Of a stretch of DNA of 34,721 nt, positions 15,027 to 24,600 are shown piece by piece. The stretch's first letter is position 1. The number at the start of each line of letters is the position of its first letter. This DNA comes from Methanobacteriota archaeon. GTDB taxonomy: Archaea > Thermoplasmatota > Thermoplasmata > SG8-5. The position numbers and the translations under genes were made by a program. The notes beneath the pieces are model-generated. The model did not search any database, had not been told where the DNA came from, and was given only the letters and a program-made list of their open reading frames with translations. The stretch lies in NCBI GenBank assembly GCA_013791785.1, contig VMTD01000045.1, forward strand, positions 1 to 34,721, given 5' to 3'.

Positions 15027-15078
15027 CATGGCGAACGCCTTTTCATCGTTGCTATTTAGATTCGGCGTTCACCGATTG
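15027..15078. repeat. Palindromic intergenic repeat, copy i
   Basis: The arms GGCGAACGCC (15030-15039) and GGCGTTCACC (15064-15073) pair at 9 of 10 positions, flanked by CAT and GATTG. The same framework occurs at 34436-34486 and in looser form at 34544-34589. The loop sequence is not conserved. Confidence 0.6.
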
Positions 15079-15123
15079 CTTTCATAAAGTATAAGTAATA
15101 AAATATATAATCTAACAGATAAA

Positions 15124-15513
15124 TTATATGTAATTGCTCTTCGCAGTTCCCAGATTGGTTCCGTCCAGTCGAAATAATTCCGCCGCTCGGATATCCGCAA
15201 GGTCATGCCGCAAAACGGTTCCGTTCTTCCTCAACCCCATCCTGTCTGCATTGGACATCACAAACTGTGATTTCCATTTCTCGAATTCCGTCTTCGTGAA
15301 CTGAAAGCAGAACTCTTCCGGGAACCTTTCATGATTTCTCTTGACTGCTTGGTTCAGTATTCTGGTTTCCACATCATACAGCTTTGCCAAATCCCTGTCC
15401 AGCATCACCTGCAGACCACGCACCGCATATATCTTTGTCTGGATATCTACCATGATTGCCGATTCCATTTCGGTCTTGCCTGGGTCGCCGCTCTTGCTCA
15501 AGCGTTCATCCAC
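15124..15513 (-). CDS. ORF6N-domain protein with a C-terminal tail captured from the neighbouring phosphoesterase gene
   Basis: The 129-residue frame contains an ORF6N domain at about 28-88 (IYAVRGLQVMLDRDLAKLYD, ILNQAVKRNHERFPEEFCFQ, WKSQFVMSN), a DNA-binding domain of phage antirepressors and related mobile genes. Family proteins normally continue with an FTEQGV-type segment. Here sequence from about residue 95 switches to GTVLRHDLADIRAAELFRLD, which matches the C terminus of the metallophosphoesterase encoded just upstream on the same strand. The gene is therefore a truncated domain joined to a duplicated host-gene end. Start uncertain: a TATA element at 15523-15531 favours the internal ATG at 15468 (114 residues). 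Whether it is active is unclear. Confidence 0.75.
   Translation of the reverse strand: MDERLSKSGDPGKTEMESAIMVDIQTKIYAVRGLQVMLDRDLAKLYDVETRILNQAVKRNHERFPEEFCFQFTKTEFEKWKSQFVMSNADRMGLRKNGTVLRHDLADIRAAELFRLDGTNLGTAKSNYI
15149..15232 (-). repeat. Direct repeat, distal copy (phosphoesterase 3' end)
   Basis: 84 bases that match 15628-15711 at about 71 positions by eye, with a 23-base identical run (15190-15212 and 15669-15691). The offset is 479 bases. It encodes the tail of the ORF6N protein here and the native tail of the phosphoesterase in the other copy. Confidence 0.8.
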
Positions 15514-15587
15514 CTATTCATGAAATATATCATCAAATAATCTAAACGCTGCCGGAGTATAAATACATGAAATAGGGGTCACTGAAA

Positions 15588-16352
15588 CTATCGACGTTCC
15601 GCACTGACCGGATTGTCCCCGACCTTCCCAAGGTTGGTCCCGTCCAGCAGGAATAATTCCGCCGTCCCGATATCCGCAAGGTCATGCCGCAGAACTGTTC
15701 CGATCTTCCTCTGCCCTATGTCATTGACACGGGAACCGCCGCACAGGTCGTTAAAGGCCGGCAGCATGATGAATCCCTCGCCCAGCGTACCGTATCTCTT
15801 CGAGGCCTTTGAAAAGTTCCATTTTCCCCGGACCCAGCATCTTTCCGAACTCCTGCTTCCGACGCCGTCCACGAACGCGGCCTGTGGGTGAACATGCCCC
15901 ATGAGAACGGTCCTGGAAGCCATGACCTCCTCCGAGGGCCAGCAATGGCCGTGCCATATCCCGTAATCCCCCAGGACGAAGCCCTTGTTGGAATGAAGAA
16001 TTACATCTCGGGGCAGGTAATTGGCAATGCCGCCGTCGTGATTTCCCGGTACCAGATGTATCTCATCCACAACATCGAAAAGCGCGTCAATCATCCGCGG
16101 TATCTCCCTCTCTTCATGGAAGCTGGACACTGGGATGTTGTGCTTCAGGTCGCCTGCGATGACCAGGGTCTTGGCCTTTGTTGATTTCAAGATATTCAGA
16201 AGCCTGGATTGCATCTCCCCGGTCTTGGGCGGTATCCTGGCCCCCGCCTGGAGGATTTCCTGCTCCAGGCCGATGTGGAGGTCCGCTATGAACAGTGTCG
16301 AAATGTCTGGGGCGAACAGCGCGGGTTCTCCGTGGATGGGCTCGGGGTCCAT
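15588..16352 (-). CDS. Archaeal metallophosphoesterase (ICC/SbcD-like)
   Basis: A 254-residue calcineurin-type phosphoesterase. All five metal-binding blocks are visible: ADLHIG (23-28), AGDLKH (66-71), PGNHDG (102-107), GIWHGH (131-136) and MGHVHP (151-156). Length and the LLDGTNLG ending agree with stand-alone archaeal phosphoesterases often encoded near DNA repair helicases; none is seen here. It presumably hydrolyses phosphodiesters in the cytoplasm, exact substrate unknown. The last 40 residues (about 215-254) are encoded by the repeat that is duplicated behind the ORF6N gene. ATG 16352 is the natural start; upstream is non-coding repeat. Confidence 0.9.
   Translation of the reverse strand: MDPEPIHGEPALFAPDISTLFIADLHIGLEQEILQAGARIPPKTGEMQSRLLNILKSTKAKTLVIAGDLKHNIPVSSFHEEREIPRMIDALFDVVDEIHLVPGNHDGGIANYLPRDVILHSNKGFVLGDYGIWHGHCWPSEEVMASRTVLMGHVHPQAAFVDGVGSRSSERCWVRGKWNFSKASKRYGTLGEGFIMLPAFNDLCGGSRVNDIGQRKIGTVLRHDLADIGTAELFLLDGTNLGKVGDNPVSAERR
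15628..15711 (-). repeat. Direct repeat, proximal copy (within the phosphoesterase gene)
   Basis: The in-gene copy of the 84-base repeat; partner at 15149-15232. The 23-base identical run is at 15669-15691. Confidence 0.8.
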
Positions 16353-16424
16353 AGGTGGGGAATGATGTCGGCTAAAAAAGCATTTCCGTAAGAGTTCAGT
16401 CTCCTGAAGTTTGCCCGTTAAATT

Positions 16425-16600
16425 GTAGTTTTTAGTGAACAGTGAATAGTGATAAGTGAAAAATGAAAAACGTAGTATTTTAGTCCTTGAGAGTCGATTC
16501 GTTCATCATTTACCTCCCAACGTCACTTTTCACTATTCACTTTACACTTTTCACTATTCGCTTCGGCCAGTCAATAAGTCCGTAAATCTACAATCGTTAT
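16425..16600. repeat. Low-complexity inverted repeat region between the phosphoesterase and purE genes
   Basis: The 316-base gap 16353-16668 has no believable gene. It carries AGTGAACAGTGAATAGTGAT-type units (about 16433-16470) and their approximate complement (CACTTTTCACTATTCAC near 16523-16557), so the region can fold on itself. It ends with CCGTAAATCTACAATCG (16579-16595), shared with the repeats at 5574-5703 and 34596-34608. A 66-codon frame through it is dominated by repeat translation (FHYSLYTFHYSL) and is not counted. Confidence 0.6.
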
Positions 16601-16636
16601 TGCTTCATTTCACTGAATACTTACGCATTTCCCAAA

Positions 16637-16650
16637 ACCTTATGAATTAT
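16637..16650 (+). promoter_or_regulatory. Possible TATA box of purE
   Basis: ACCTTATGAATTA lies about 25 bases upstream of ATG 16669, consistent with a leaderless purE-guaAb transcript. The core is weak. Confidence 0.35.
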
Positions 16651-16668
16651 CGCTGATATGGGGTTCCC

Positions 16669-17142
16669 ATGGCACCGCAAGTACTCATAATAATGGGAAG
16701 CAAGTCCGACCTGGGGGTCGGTCAGAAAGCACTTGATACACTCAGGAAACTGGGGATATCATGCGAGATAAAGGTCGCATCCGCCCACCGCACGCCCAAA
16801 CTGGTTGCGGACTTGGTGGAAAATTCCGATGCAAAGGTATTCATTGCCATTGCCGGCCTCGCAGCGGCATTGCCCGGTGCTATTGCAGCCCACACGATAC
16901 GGCCGGTCATCGGGGTCCCGGTGAGCGGCAAGGTGAATCTGGATTCGATTCTTTCCATAGTCCAGATGCCCCCCGGAATTCCTGTTGCAGCTGTGGGCCT
17001 TGACAGGGGAGAGAACGCCGGACTCCTGGCCGCCCAGATTATCGCGATTACCGATACCGAGATTGAGAAAAAGCTTTTGGAGCACCGGAAGGAACAGGAG
17101 AACAAAGTTCATACCGATTCCTCCAGCCTGGGAGCGATGTGA
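16669..17142 (+). CDS. purE: PurE, 5-(carboxyamino)imidazole ribonucleotide mutase/AIR carboxylase
   Basis: A 157-residue PurE of standard length for de novo purine synthesis. Signature motifs are IIMGSKSD (7-14), SAHRTP (38-43; His40 is the catalytic-type histidine), [15 protein letters not shown], and the substrate-loop [20 protein letters not shown]. The HRTP form points to class I, the mutase acting on N5-CAIR, while the AGL-A-ALPG stretch is closer to class II, which uses AIR and CO2 directly, so the class is open. No purK lies alongside. The TGA overlaps the ATG of guaAb by one base, coupling two purine genes. Confidence 0.9.
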   Translation: MAPQVLIIMGSKSDLGVGQKALDTLRKLGISCEIKVASAHRTPKLVADLVENSDAKVFIAIAGLAAALPGAIAAHTIRPVIGVPVSGKVNLDSILSIVQMPPGIPVAAVGLDRGENAGLLAAQIIAITDTEIEKKLLEHRKEQENKVHTDSSSLGAM

Positions 17143-18092
17143 TGTTCGACCCGGAAGCGTTCACGAAGGAAGCCATTGACATAATCAAGCAGCAGATAAC
17201 CGACGGGAAAGCCATAATCGCCTGTTCCGGAGGCGTTGACAGCGTTGTGGCAACAGTGCTGGTGAGCCGGGCAATCGGGGACCGGCTCGTGGCTGTTCAC
17301 GTGGATACCGGATTCATGCGAAAGAACGAATCTGCCGACGTGGTCAAGATGATGGAGCGCATGAACATCAATCATAAGTTTGTTGATGCGAGCAAGGAAT
17401 TTTACGATACCCTAAAAGGCGTCACCGAGCCCGAGGCCAAGAGAAAAATCATAGGCGAAAGATTCATTCGCGTTTTCGAGAGGGAGGCAAAGATAACAGG
17501 CGCGAAATTCCTGGTCCAGGGTACGATCGCCCCCGATTGGATAGAGAGCGGCGGAGACTTGCGGGACGTCATAAAGTCCCATCATAACGTGGGTGCACTG
17601 CCCGAGAAGATGGACATGAAACTTGTGGAGCCGCTGCGGGACCTGTACAAGGACGAGGTGCGGAAGCTGGGCAGGTATCTCGGCATAGAGTTGGCAGAGC
17701 GCCAGCCCTTCCCGGGACCGGGACTGGCCATCAGGATAATCGGCGAACCGACCGAAGAGGCCGCTCATATTGTGAGAGAAGCATGCGCCATAGTCGAGGA
17801 GGAATTCGAGAAGGCCGCAACAGCCGGGAAGATGGAATTGCCCTGGCAGTATTTTGCTGTACTCACCCCGATAAAAACGGTCGGGGTTCACGGCGACGTA
17901 AGGGCCTACGGGTACACGGTGGCAGTGCGTGCAGTTCAATCGCTGGACGGCATGAGCGCGGCCTATTCCAGGATACCCCACGAGGTGCTGGAGAAGATAT
18001 CTATTCGCATCACCAACTCCATGAAGGACAAGGTGAATAGAGTCGTATACGACATCACGAACAAACCGCCTGCTACAATTGAATGGGAGTAG
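17142..18092 (+). CDS. guaAb: GMP synthase subunit B (ATP pyrophosphatase subunit)
   Basis: A 316-residue subunit of the split archaeal GMP synthetase. It has the PP-loop SGGVDS (29-34), VDTGFMRKNE, GTIAPDWIESGG, KSHHNVGALPEKM, EPLRDLYKDEVRKLG, RQPFPGPGLAIRI, and a C-terminal dimerisation domain ending DITNKPPATIEWE, all characteristic of GuaA. The glutamine amidotransferase subunit found fused in bacteria is absent and must be encoded elsewhere. It adenylates XMP and converts it to GMP with ammonia delivered by the partner. ATG 17142 is preferred to GTG 17139; it overlaps the purE stop (TGATG). Confidence 0.95.
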   Translation: MFDPEAFTKEAIDIIKQQITDGKAIIACSGGVDSVVATVLVSRAIGDRLVAVHVDTGFMRKNESADVVKMMERMNINHKFVDASKEFYDTLKGVTEPEAKRKIIGERFIRVFEREAKITGAKFLVQGTIAPDWIESGGDLRDVIKSHHNVGALPEKMDMKLVEPLRDLYKDEVRKLGRYLGIELAERQPFPGPGLAIRIIGEPTEEAAHIVREACAIVEEEFEKAATAGKMELPWQYFAVLTPIKTVGVHGDVRAYGYTVAVRAVQSLDGMSAAYSRIPHEVLEKISIRITNSMKDKVNRVVYDITNKPPATIEWE

Positions 18093-18140
18093 ATGAGAGC
18101 AGTTTTATCGGTTTGTTCAAAAACGATTTCCAAACCGCAT

Positions 18141-18314
18141 GCCCTGGCTGTAAGGCCAGGGTTTCATTTCATTTCTCAACCGAGTGCGCTTTCACCCCTT
18201 CAGATATGGTCAGTATAATTATTGCAATCATGAAGCCCCGCCTGTCAGGGCGGGGTGGCAGGTACTCGCCCCACCAGTACGTGTGGGGCGAAACCCATTA
18301 CGCGGATCTTGCAC
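18141..18314 (+). ncRNA. Structured repeat copy 2: three hairpins, candidate omega-RNA-like or unknown ncRNA
   Basis: The plus-strand copy of the element at 2908-3057. Hairpin A is CCCTGGC/GCCAGGG with loop TGTAAG (18142-18161). After about 70 bases comes hairpin B, CCCCGCC/GGCGGGG with loop TGTCAG (near 18236-18255). Then come linker TGGCAGGTACTCG, hairpin C TCGCCCCAC/GTGGGGCGA, and tail AAACCCATTACGCGG. Linker and tail match copy 1 almost base for base, while all stems differ but remain paired, and GAAGCCCC before hairpin B resembles IS200/IS605-type right ends. It lies alone between guaAb and the small cysteine protein gene; the 285-base gap (18093-18377) holds nothing else recognised. Confidence 0.55.
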
Positions 18315-18377
18315 AGGAGCTTTTCTCTCTATCTTCGCGTCGCATATTCGAAACAAACTTATGATTCATTTTTGAAC

Positions 18378-18599
18378 CTATTTCTTCATAACCGGCGCCC
18401 GATTCCGCAGAAAAAAGAACACCAAAAATACAATGATGGCCGTCACCAGTATGTAGTAGAAATTGTTGGTCCGGCAATCGGTGCACTCCTCACAGTCCTC
18501 CTCGGTGCATTCGTCTTCCTGGGCGAGGGCCGGGCCGGCGGTTGCGAGGAGCAGAAGACCAACCAACAGGATTATCGGTAGCTTGTTCACGAGCGGCAT
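18378..18599 (-). CDS. Small secreted, membrane-anchored four-cysteine protein
   Basis: Starting at ATG 18599 the product is 73 residues: a signal peptide (hydrophobic core 8-20, cleavage likely after PALA at 26), an acidic segment with Cys31, Cys36, Cys39 and Cys42 (spacing C-x4-C-x2-C-x2-C), one membrane helix at about 47-64, and a short basic C terminus. The frame can be extended by 24 residues, but those are not signal-like. The exported cysteine cluster could bind a metal or form disulfides. It is divergent from the giant surface protein and shares a promoter region with it, so co-regulation is possible. No family recognised. Confidence 0.65.
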   Translation of the reverse strand: MPLVNKLPIILLVGLLLLATAGPALAQEDECTEEDCEECTDCRTNNFYYILVTAIIVFLVFFFLRNRAPVMKK

Positions 18600-18629
18600 C
18601 AAGGGGTGAATGGATAATTGGGTTTCGCC

Positions 18630-18650
18630 GTTTAAAAACAAATATATACC
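18630..18650. promoter_or_regulatory. Bidirectional TATA region between the four-cysteine gene and the giant surface protein gene
   Basis: AAATATATAC (18640-18649) works as a TATA box for the plus-strand gene (expected start near 18670, ATG 18687). On the minus strand GTATATATTTG and TTTTTAAAC in the same 20 bases can serve the small gene (expected starts about 18608-18620, ATG 18599). Confidence 0.5.
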
Positions 18651-18686
18651 CGCATGTGCATGCACGAGCATCGTAAATAATAGGGG

Positions 18687-21600
18687 ATGAAGTTTGTGAG
18701 AAAAAAAATATTCACAATATGGGTGTGCGCGGTTATGGTTGTTTCGGCATTCGTGATGGTGGGCGAGGTCGGAAATGATGTGGAAGGAAAGGAACTTGCA
18801 GACGAGGGTCTTGCTTATGTTCCGCCGCAGGTTCCTATAAAAATTGACTCGAATGCGGACCTCCCACTGATGGAGTCCTGGAGCGGAGAGCTACCATATA
18901 CAGAGACATTCAATGATGAATTGATTATCGCACTCCAGAGCGATATGAAGGACATGAATCCCTGGAATCCAGATACGAATGATGTTTGGAAATCAAATCA
19001 GCTTCAGTACAATTTCGAGGGCCTGATGGCCTACAACCCTGATTACGAATTGTACCCTGCTCTGGCGGCAGCGAACCCAACCGGACCGAACGGAGCCGAT
19101 GCCTGGGTGAGCGCTGATGGGTTGCAGTTTTCAATCAACCTCAGATCGAACGTCACATTCCACGACGGCCATGTCATGGACTCGCAGGATGTCGTATTCT
19201 CATTCCAAACCTTGGCCTGGGGGCTATTCCAGAACCAGGTGCTAAACTCGCTGTACTGGGGCGATGGTACCACATTCACAAGGTACGACGGCGGCATCAG
19301 TAAAATTGGTGTCGAGGCAAATGGTACCTATAGGGTGGACTTCCACCTGAATCAGCCATATTCAATGTTCTGGTACCAGACAATGAAATTGCCTATTATT
19401 CCGTTCCACATATGGAATAATCACACAGTACCAGCCCAGGGGTGGTATAACACCACAGACGAATTCCAGGTTGACTATTCATACGGCAGTTCTCCCACTG
19501 AAACCGACGCAACAATAGGCACTGGGCCGTTTTACCTCGAGTCCTGGTCCCCAGGAAACGGCTCCGTGATCAAAGCATACGAGAACTATTGGGACAAGAA
19601 CGGCACCACCTCATGGAAGGGCGTCGAATACCCGAACTACCCGAAATACGTGAAGGAAATGAGGTTCAAGATATACACTCAGCTCGACGTGGCAATACTT
19701 GCTCTCCAGAACGGAGAGGTCCACCATCTTCCCTGGAGCCTGACACCAGGTAATCAAAACTCGCTTAGTCTTAACCCATGTGTCGGCATCGAGACAAACA
19801 AGGACCAGGGCCTGTTCTACATGTCATTCAACTTCAGGAAAGCAGGTATCAGCGACAAGAACTTCAGAAGGGCCATAGCCTACTGCGTTGACAAACAATA
19901 CATCGTTGACAGGCTCATGGGCGGTTACGGTATCAAGGGAACCGTTCCCATGTCCGTCACCAACACCTTCTACGTGAACACAACGGTTCCGGCCTGGATA
20001 CAGGGCGGTAACCTTGACGCAGCCAAGGCACTTCTTGACGCGAACGGCTACACGGACAAGGACGGAGACGGCTGGAGGGACATGCCGGACGGTTCACCGA
20101 TTAAATTCAACATCCTGACACCACCGAAGGACTATGACCCGATAAGGGCTGACAGCGGTATCATGATTGAAAAGAACCTGAAATCAATCGGCCTGAACAT
20201 TGCATCTGTGCCAACAAGCTTTGACACACTCGTGAGCGCGGCTTACGTGTCTGTTGACTTCGACATGTACATCTTAGGATGGAGCGTCGGCTCGTTCCCG
20301 GAATCATACCTGAGGGATTTTTTCCACTCGGACATGGATGTCGCACTTAACCCGTGGGGTTCGAATGCCGCCGGTTACCACAACGCAACCGTGGATGCCA
20401 TGATCGAAGACATGGAAGTCGAGATGGACAATGACATCAGGGCTGGCCTGATCAAGGACATTTGTGGCGCAACCATGATGGATGTAGTTTATGACACGCT
20501 CTACTACAGGACCAACATCGAAGCATACCGTGGAGACATCTGGCAGGGCTGGGTTTCGGGTTTCGGTTCGATTTACAATAGATTCTCAATTAACAATCTG
20601 CTTCCACCCAGTTATATGAATCCGTCCTATGGCAATCTTGAGGTCGGATTGTATGTACCAGACACACTTCCCGCCGATGGCAATTCGACATGCTATGTTC
20701 TGGTGACGAACAATGATGTTCCGATGGACAATGCGTATGTCGAGGTCCAGACCAGTTTCGGCACCTACATCTCTGGAAATACAGATTCTGAAGGTAATTT
20801 CAATTTTGATCTGCTCGTGCCATTCATCGAGGGGCACGTATATATCTGGGCCAATGTGACAAAGGACGCCGAAGTGGGCGGTGCATTCCAGGTATCCAGC
20901 GTTATCACTTCCAAGCCCATTGCCCAGCTCAGCCTGTCAACTCTCGACGGGGTCATCTCCCCTTCGGGTTCGACGGTGGTCATGGCAAAGGTGACTGACC
21001 GGGATGGAGTCGGAATGGGCGGTGTAAGCGTTAACGTTGACACAAATCTCATGTTCGGCAGTGTGGACGCGCCTGTTAAAGTGACGGATCTGACTGGATT
21101 CGCGAATTTCACATACACAGCGCCACCAACCTCCATGTTGCCAAACACCAACAGGTACGAGCAGTTTAAAGCCACAATCTCTGTGCCAAATGCCATAATA
21201 CCCGAGGTTCAGGCAGCATCCCTCATCATCGGAGTTTTCAATAGCGTGAAGGACTGGTACTCTATCGATATTACCGGTGTCACCGATTACGTGATAACCG
21301 GCAACGCGTCTGGAACACTGCCGATGACAACAGATGTCACGGTAACAGTACTGGACCAGGACGGAGCACCGGTTGATGCCGCAGAACTCACCATAGAGGT
21401 CGACAACACAATAGCAACCCCGGACGCACTGACAAAGAACACAAACGTCGCCGGACAGGCCGTGTTCACACTTACTGCCGTGGACCTTGGCAACTCGACC
21501 GAGAGCACAATGGTGAGGGTCTACAACTACACCAAAGCATACGCCACCGAGGACACATTCCTGCTCTGTAATGCCAACGAATCCAGCACCATGACCGGAT

Positions 21601-24600
21601 ACGCAGCAGACATTGACTTCGATGATATGGTTGACCACCAGGGAACAGCCACCATAACAGCGACAGTCTGGAACCAGACCGGCGCTCTGGCAGTCGGTGT
21701 TCCGTGCCAGTTCTTCATACCGCCAACTGCAGAGGGAATACCCGGCTTATTCCAGGGAGGAGATTCCTGGGGATGGTATGAATATGGAATGGACTGGGAC
21801 TTCGGCTGGTGGGCCGGTTACCTCGGTAGCTGGTTCGGCGACAATGCGACCGTCACGGACGGCGCAGGTCAGCTGGTCGGAACCATAACCACACCGAGCT
21901 TCATCGCAGACAGCGTCATACCGGTGGAATTCGGTATTGGAGGTTACGGAATCACCGATGCGTTCAACTTCACCGCCAACCAGTGGTGGATGGAGGACTA
22001 CGGAGCAGATAACTGGGTTGCACCGTTCACTGACGGAGAGGACGGAAACTACTACCTGAGGCCGGCAGACTTCACCCTCAAGGACTCCGGAATACTCTTT
22101 AGGGGGCCCATCGCAACCATGACCAACGTAAACCTGGACACGCCATACTTTTCCTCCGAGGACTCGAACGGAACAATCACCATAACTTTCCAGAATGAGA
22201 GTGGCGCATTGGCGAATTCCAATGTGAAGATTTCCGAGGGAATAGCCAACCCGCCATTACTTGACGAGGGGCTGACAAACAGTTCTGGCATGAGGAGTTA
22301 TCTTTATGATTCCGGAGCAAGAGTGTTTGATACCGGCATAGGGTTCACAACAATGGTGACGGATGTTAATTATTCACACTTTCCGTTTAATTTCTACTTG
22401 CCATATGTCAATACTCCGGACAACTTGATTCTGACTGCGGAGCCTTCTGTGAAACTGATAGATGCAGATGAAGCTGTCCAATTCAATGTAACGGTCACGG
22501 ATTATCTGGGAACCCCTATTGTCGGAGCAGTGGTCTGGGTGGGCAATGTTTCAAACACGACAGATGCAATGGGTGAAACAACATTTTCTTTGCTGATGTC
22601 TGGCAGTGGAATTCAGAATACAACCTTTGCCACATCTTATAGCGGATGGAATGGAAGCATGACCGCAGGAGTGATTGTTTGGGCTTTTACTTCCCTCCCT
22701 TGGTTCGATGATATGGAGAGCGGCCAAGGCAACTGGACTGTGGTAACGAATAATACTGCATGGGAACTGGGCAACCCCCTGGGTTATGGGCCGGGAACCG
22801 CTTACTCTGGCAATAACTGTTGGGGAACGAATGTTAATACGAACTATCAAGATGGGGCATATGCAATTCTCACAACACCGTGTTTCAATTCTCCATCGTA
22901 CGATATTCTATCTTTCTACATGTGGTTCCGAACTGAGGGATGGTGTGATGCTGGTTGGGTAGAAGTTACGAGTAACGGTTTAAATTGGACCCGAATAGAA
23001 CCTGTTACTGGCCCAACATATCATGATACAACTTGGGGTCGGGGTTATTCCGGTGATTACACAGGTAATTCCACTGGTTGGCAGTATGCTGAATTTGACC
23101 TGTCATCCTTCCCAGGCGGAACTCTATCGATTCGTTTCGTATTCAGAAGTGACGGAAGTGTCACATATCCTGGCTGGTATATCGATGATGTATATGTCGG
23201 CACCCCCCCGGACTACCGTGTCCGTCTGACCCCGGAAACCCAAACTGGCAGCGGCACAATCGGCCAAACCTTTGATTATTCGTTGACCGTGGAGAACACC
23301 GGCTTACAAAACGACACATATAATCTATCTATCTTCGGCAATTCCTGGGACACCCGAATATACAATGCCAACGGCACAGTCGAAATCTCAAATATTTATG
23401 TTGCCAGTGGAATGTCGGAGAACATTCTCGTCAGGGTTTTGGTGACATTCAACGCGACCGGCGGTGATCAGGATATTTCGATTATAACCGCGACATCATG
23501 GAACGATTTCAATGCCCGCGACAATTCCACAATCACGACCCGCGTCGGCGCGGTTCACAATATTGAGCAGGACATCTGGTATTCGACAATTCAGGAGGCC
23601 GTGGACGATGCGAATTCCGGAGACCACCTCTGGGCGAGAAATGGTACTTACCATGAGACAGTGAACATCTACAAGTCCATAACCCTCACCGGCGAGAACA
23701 GGAATACCACCATAATCGACGGCGGTGGAAACTGGTATGTGGTGTATATTCAAACCAGTGGTGTGAGCATCAGCGGGTTCACTATACGGAATGGTGGAAA
23801 TTATGGCGTCTACCTTGATTCCTCTTACGGCTGCACAATTGCGGACAACATCATATCGAACAATGATTGTGGCATCCGCCTTTCCAAATCCAATGATAAT
23901 ATTATTACCGACAATATTTTTAACTCGAACAGTGGTTTTGGTATCTGGCTTGAATCTTCAAGCCGCAACACCATCGCCAATAACACTATTTCGAACAACT
24001 ATATTGGCATATCCCTTTATTCCTCCTCTCAGAACAACACCATCTCGAATAACCTAATCAATAACAACTATTTTGGAATCAGATTTGAGGTTGAACGATG
24101 CAACTCCAACACGATAACCCACTGTAACATTCTTAACAATGATGGATATGGAATATATGCTAACAGTTGGGGATCTTTCCATATCCTCAACCTGATAACC
24201 TACAACAACATTCTCTCGAATGGATATTGTGGCATTTATATAGAATGGAACACACAGTACAACTACATCCACCACAACAACATTGCAGCCAATGGTTGGC
24301 GAAATGCCTATGAGTCGAGTTTCAACATTACAAATGTCTGGGACGACGGCTACCCGTCCGGCGGGAACTACTGGGGTGATTACTCGGGCAATGATTTCTA
24401 TTCCGGCCCGTTGCAGAACATACCCGGCTTCGATGGAATCGGGGATACGCCATACAATGTCAATGGGGGAGGTAACAGCAGTTCGATACAGGACCAATAC
24501 CCATTCATAAAACCCACTGTTGCGGGTCCCCAGCCCATTACCGATTCCACGCCCCCGCAGCATTCGGACGAGTACCCTCTGCCAGGCTCCAGAATCAGCG

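Noticed and set aside
15588-15720. GTVLRHDLADI tail as a mobile in-frame peptide element
   Set aside because: The LLDGT-x-LG ending is what archaeal phosphoesterases of this type normally have, so the tail is native there and only the ORF6N copy is foreign.
16456-16656. 66-codon frame before purE
   Set aside because: It translates AT-rich inverted repeats into FHYSL units and has no protein-like features.
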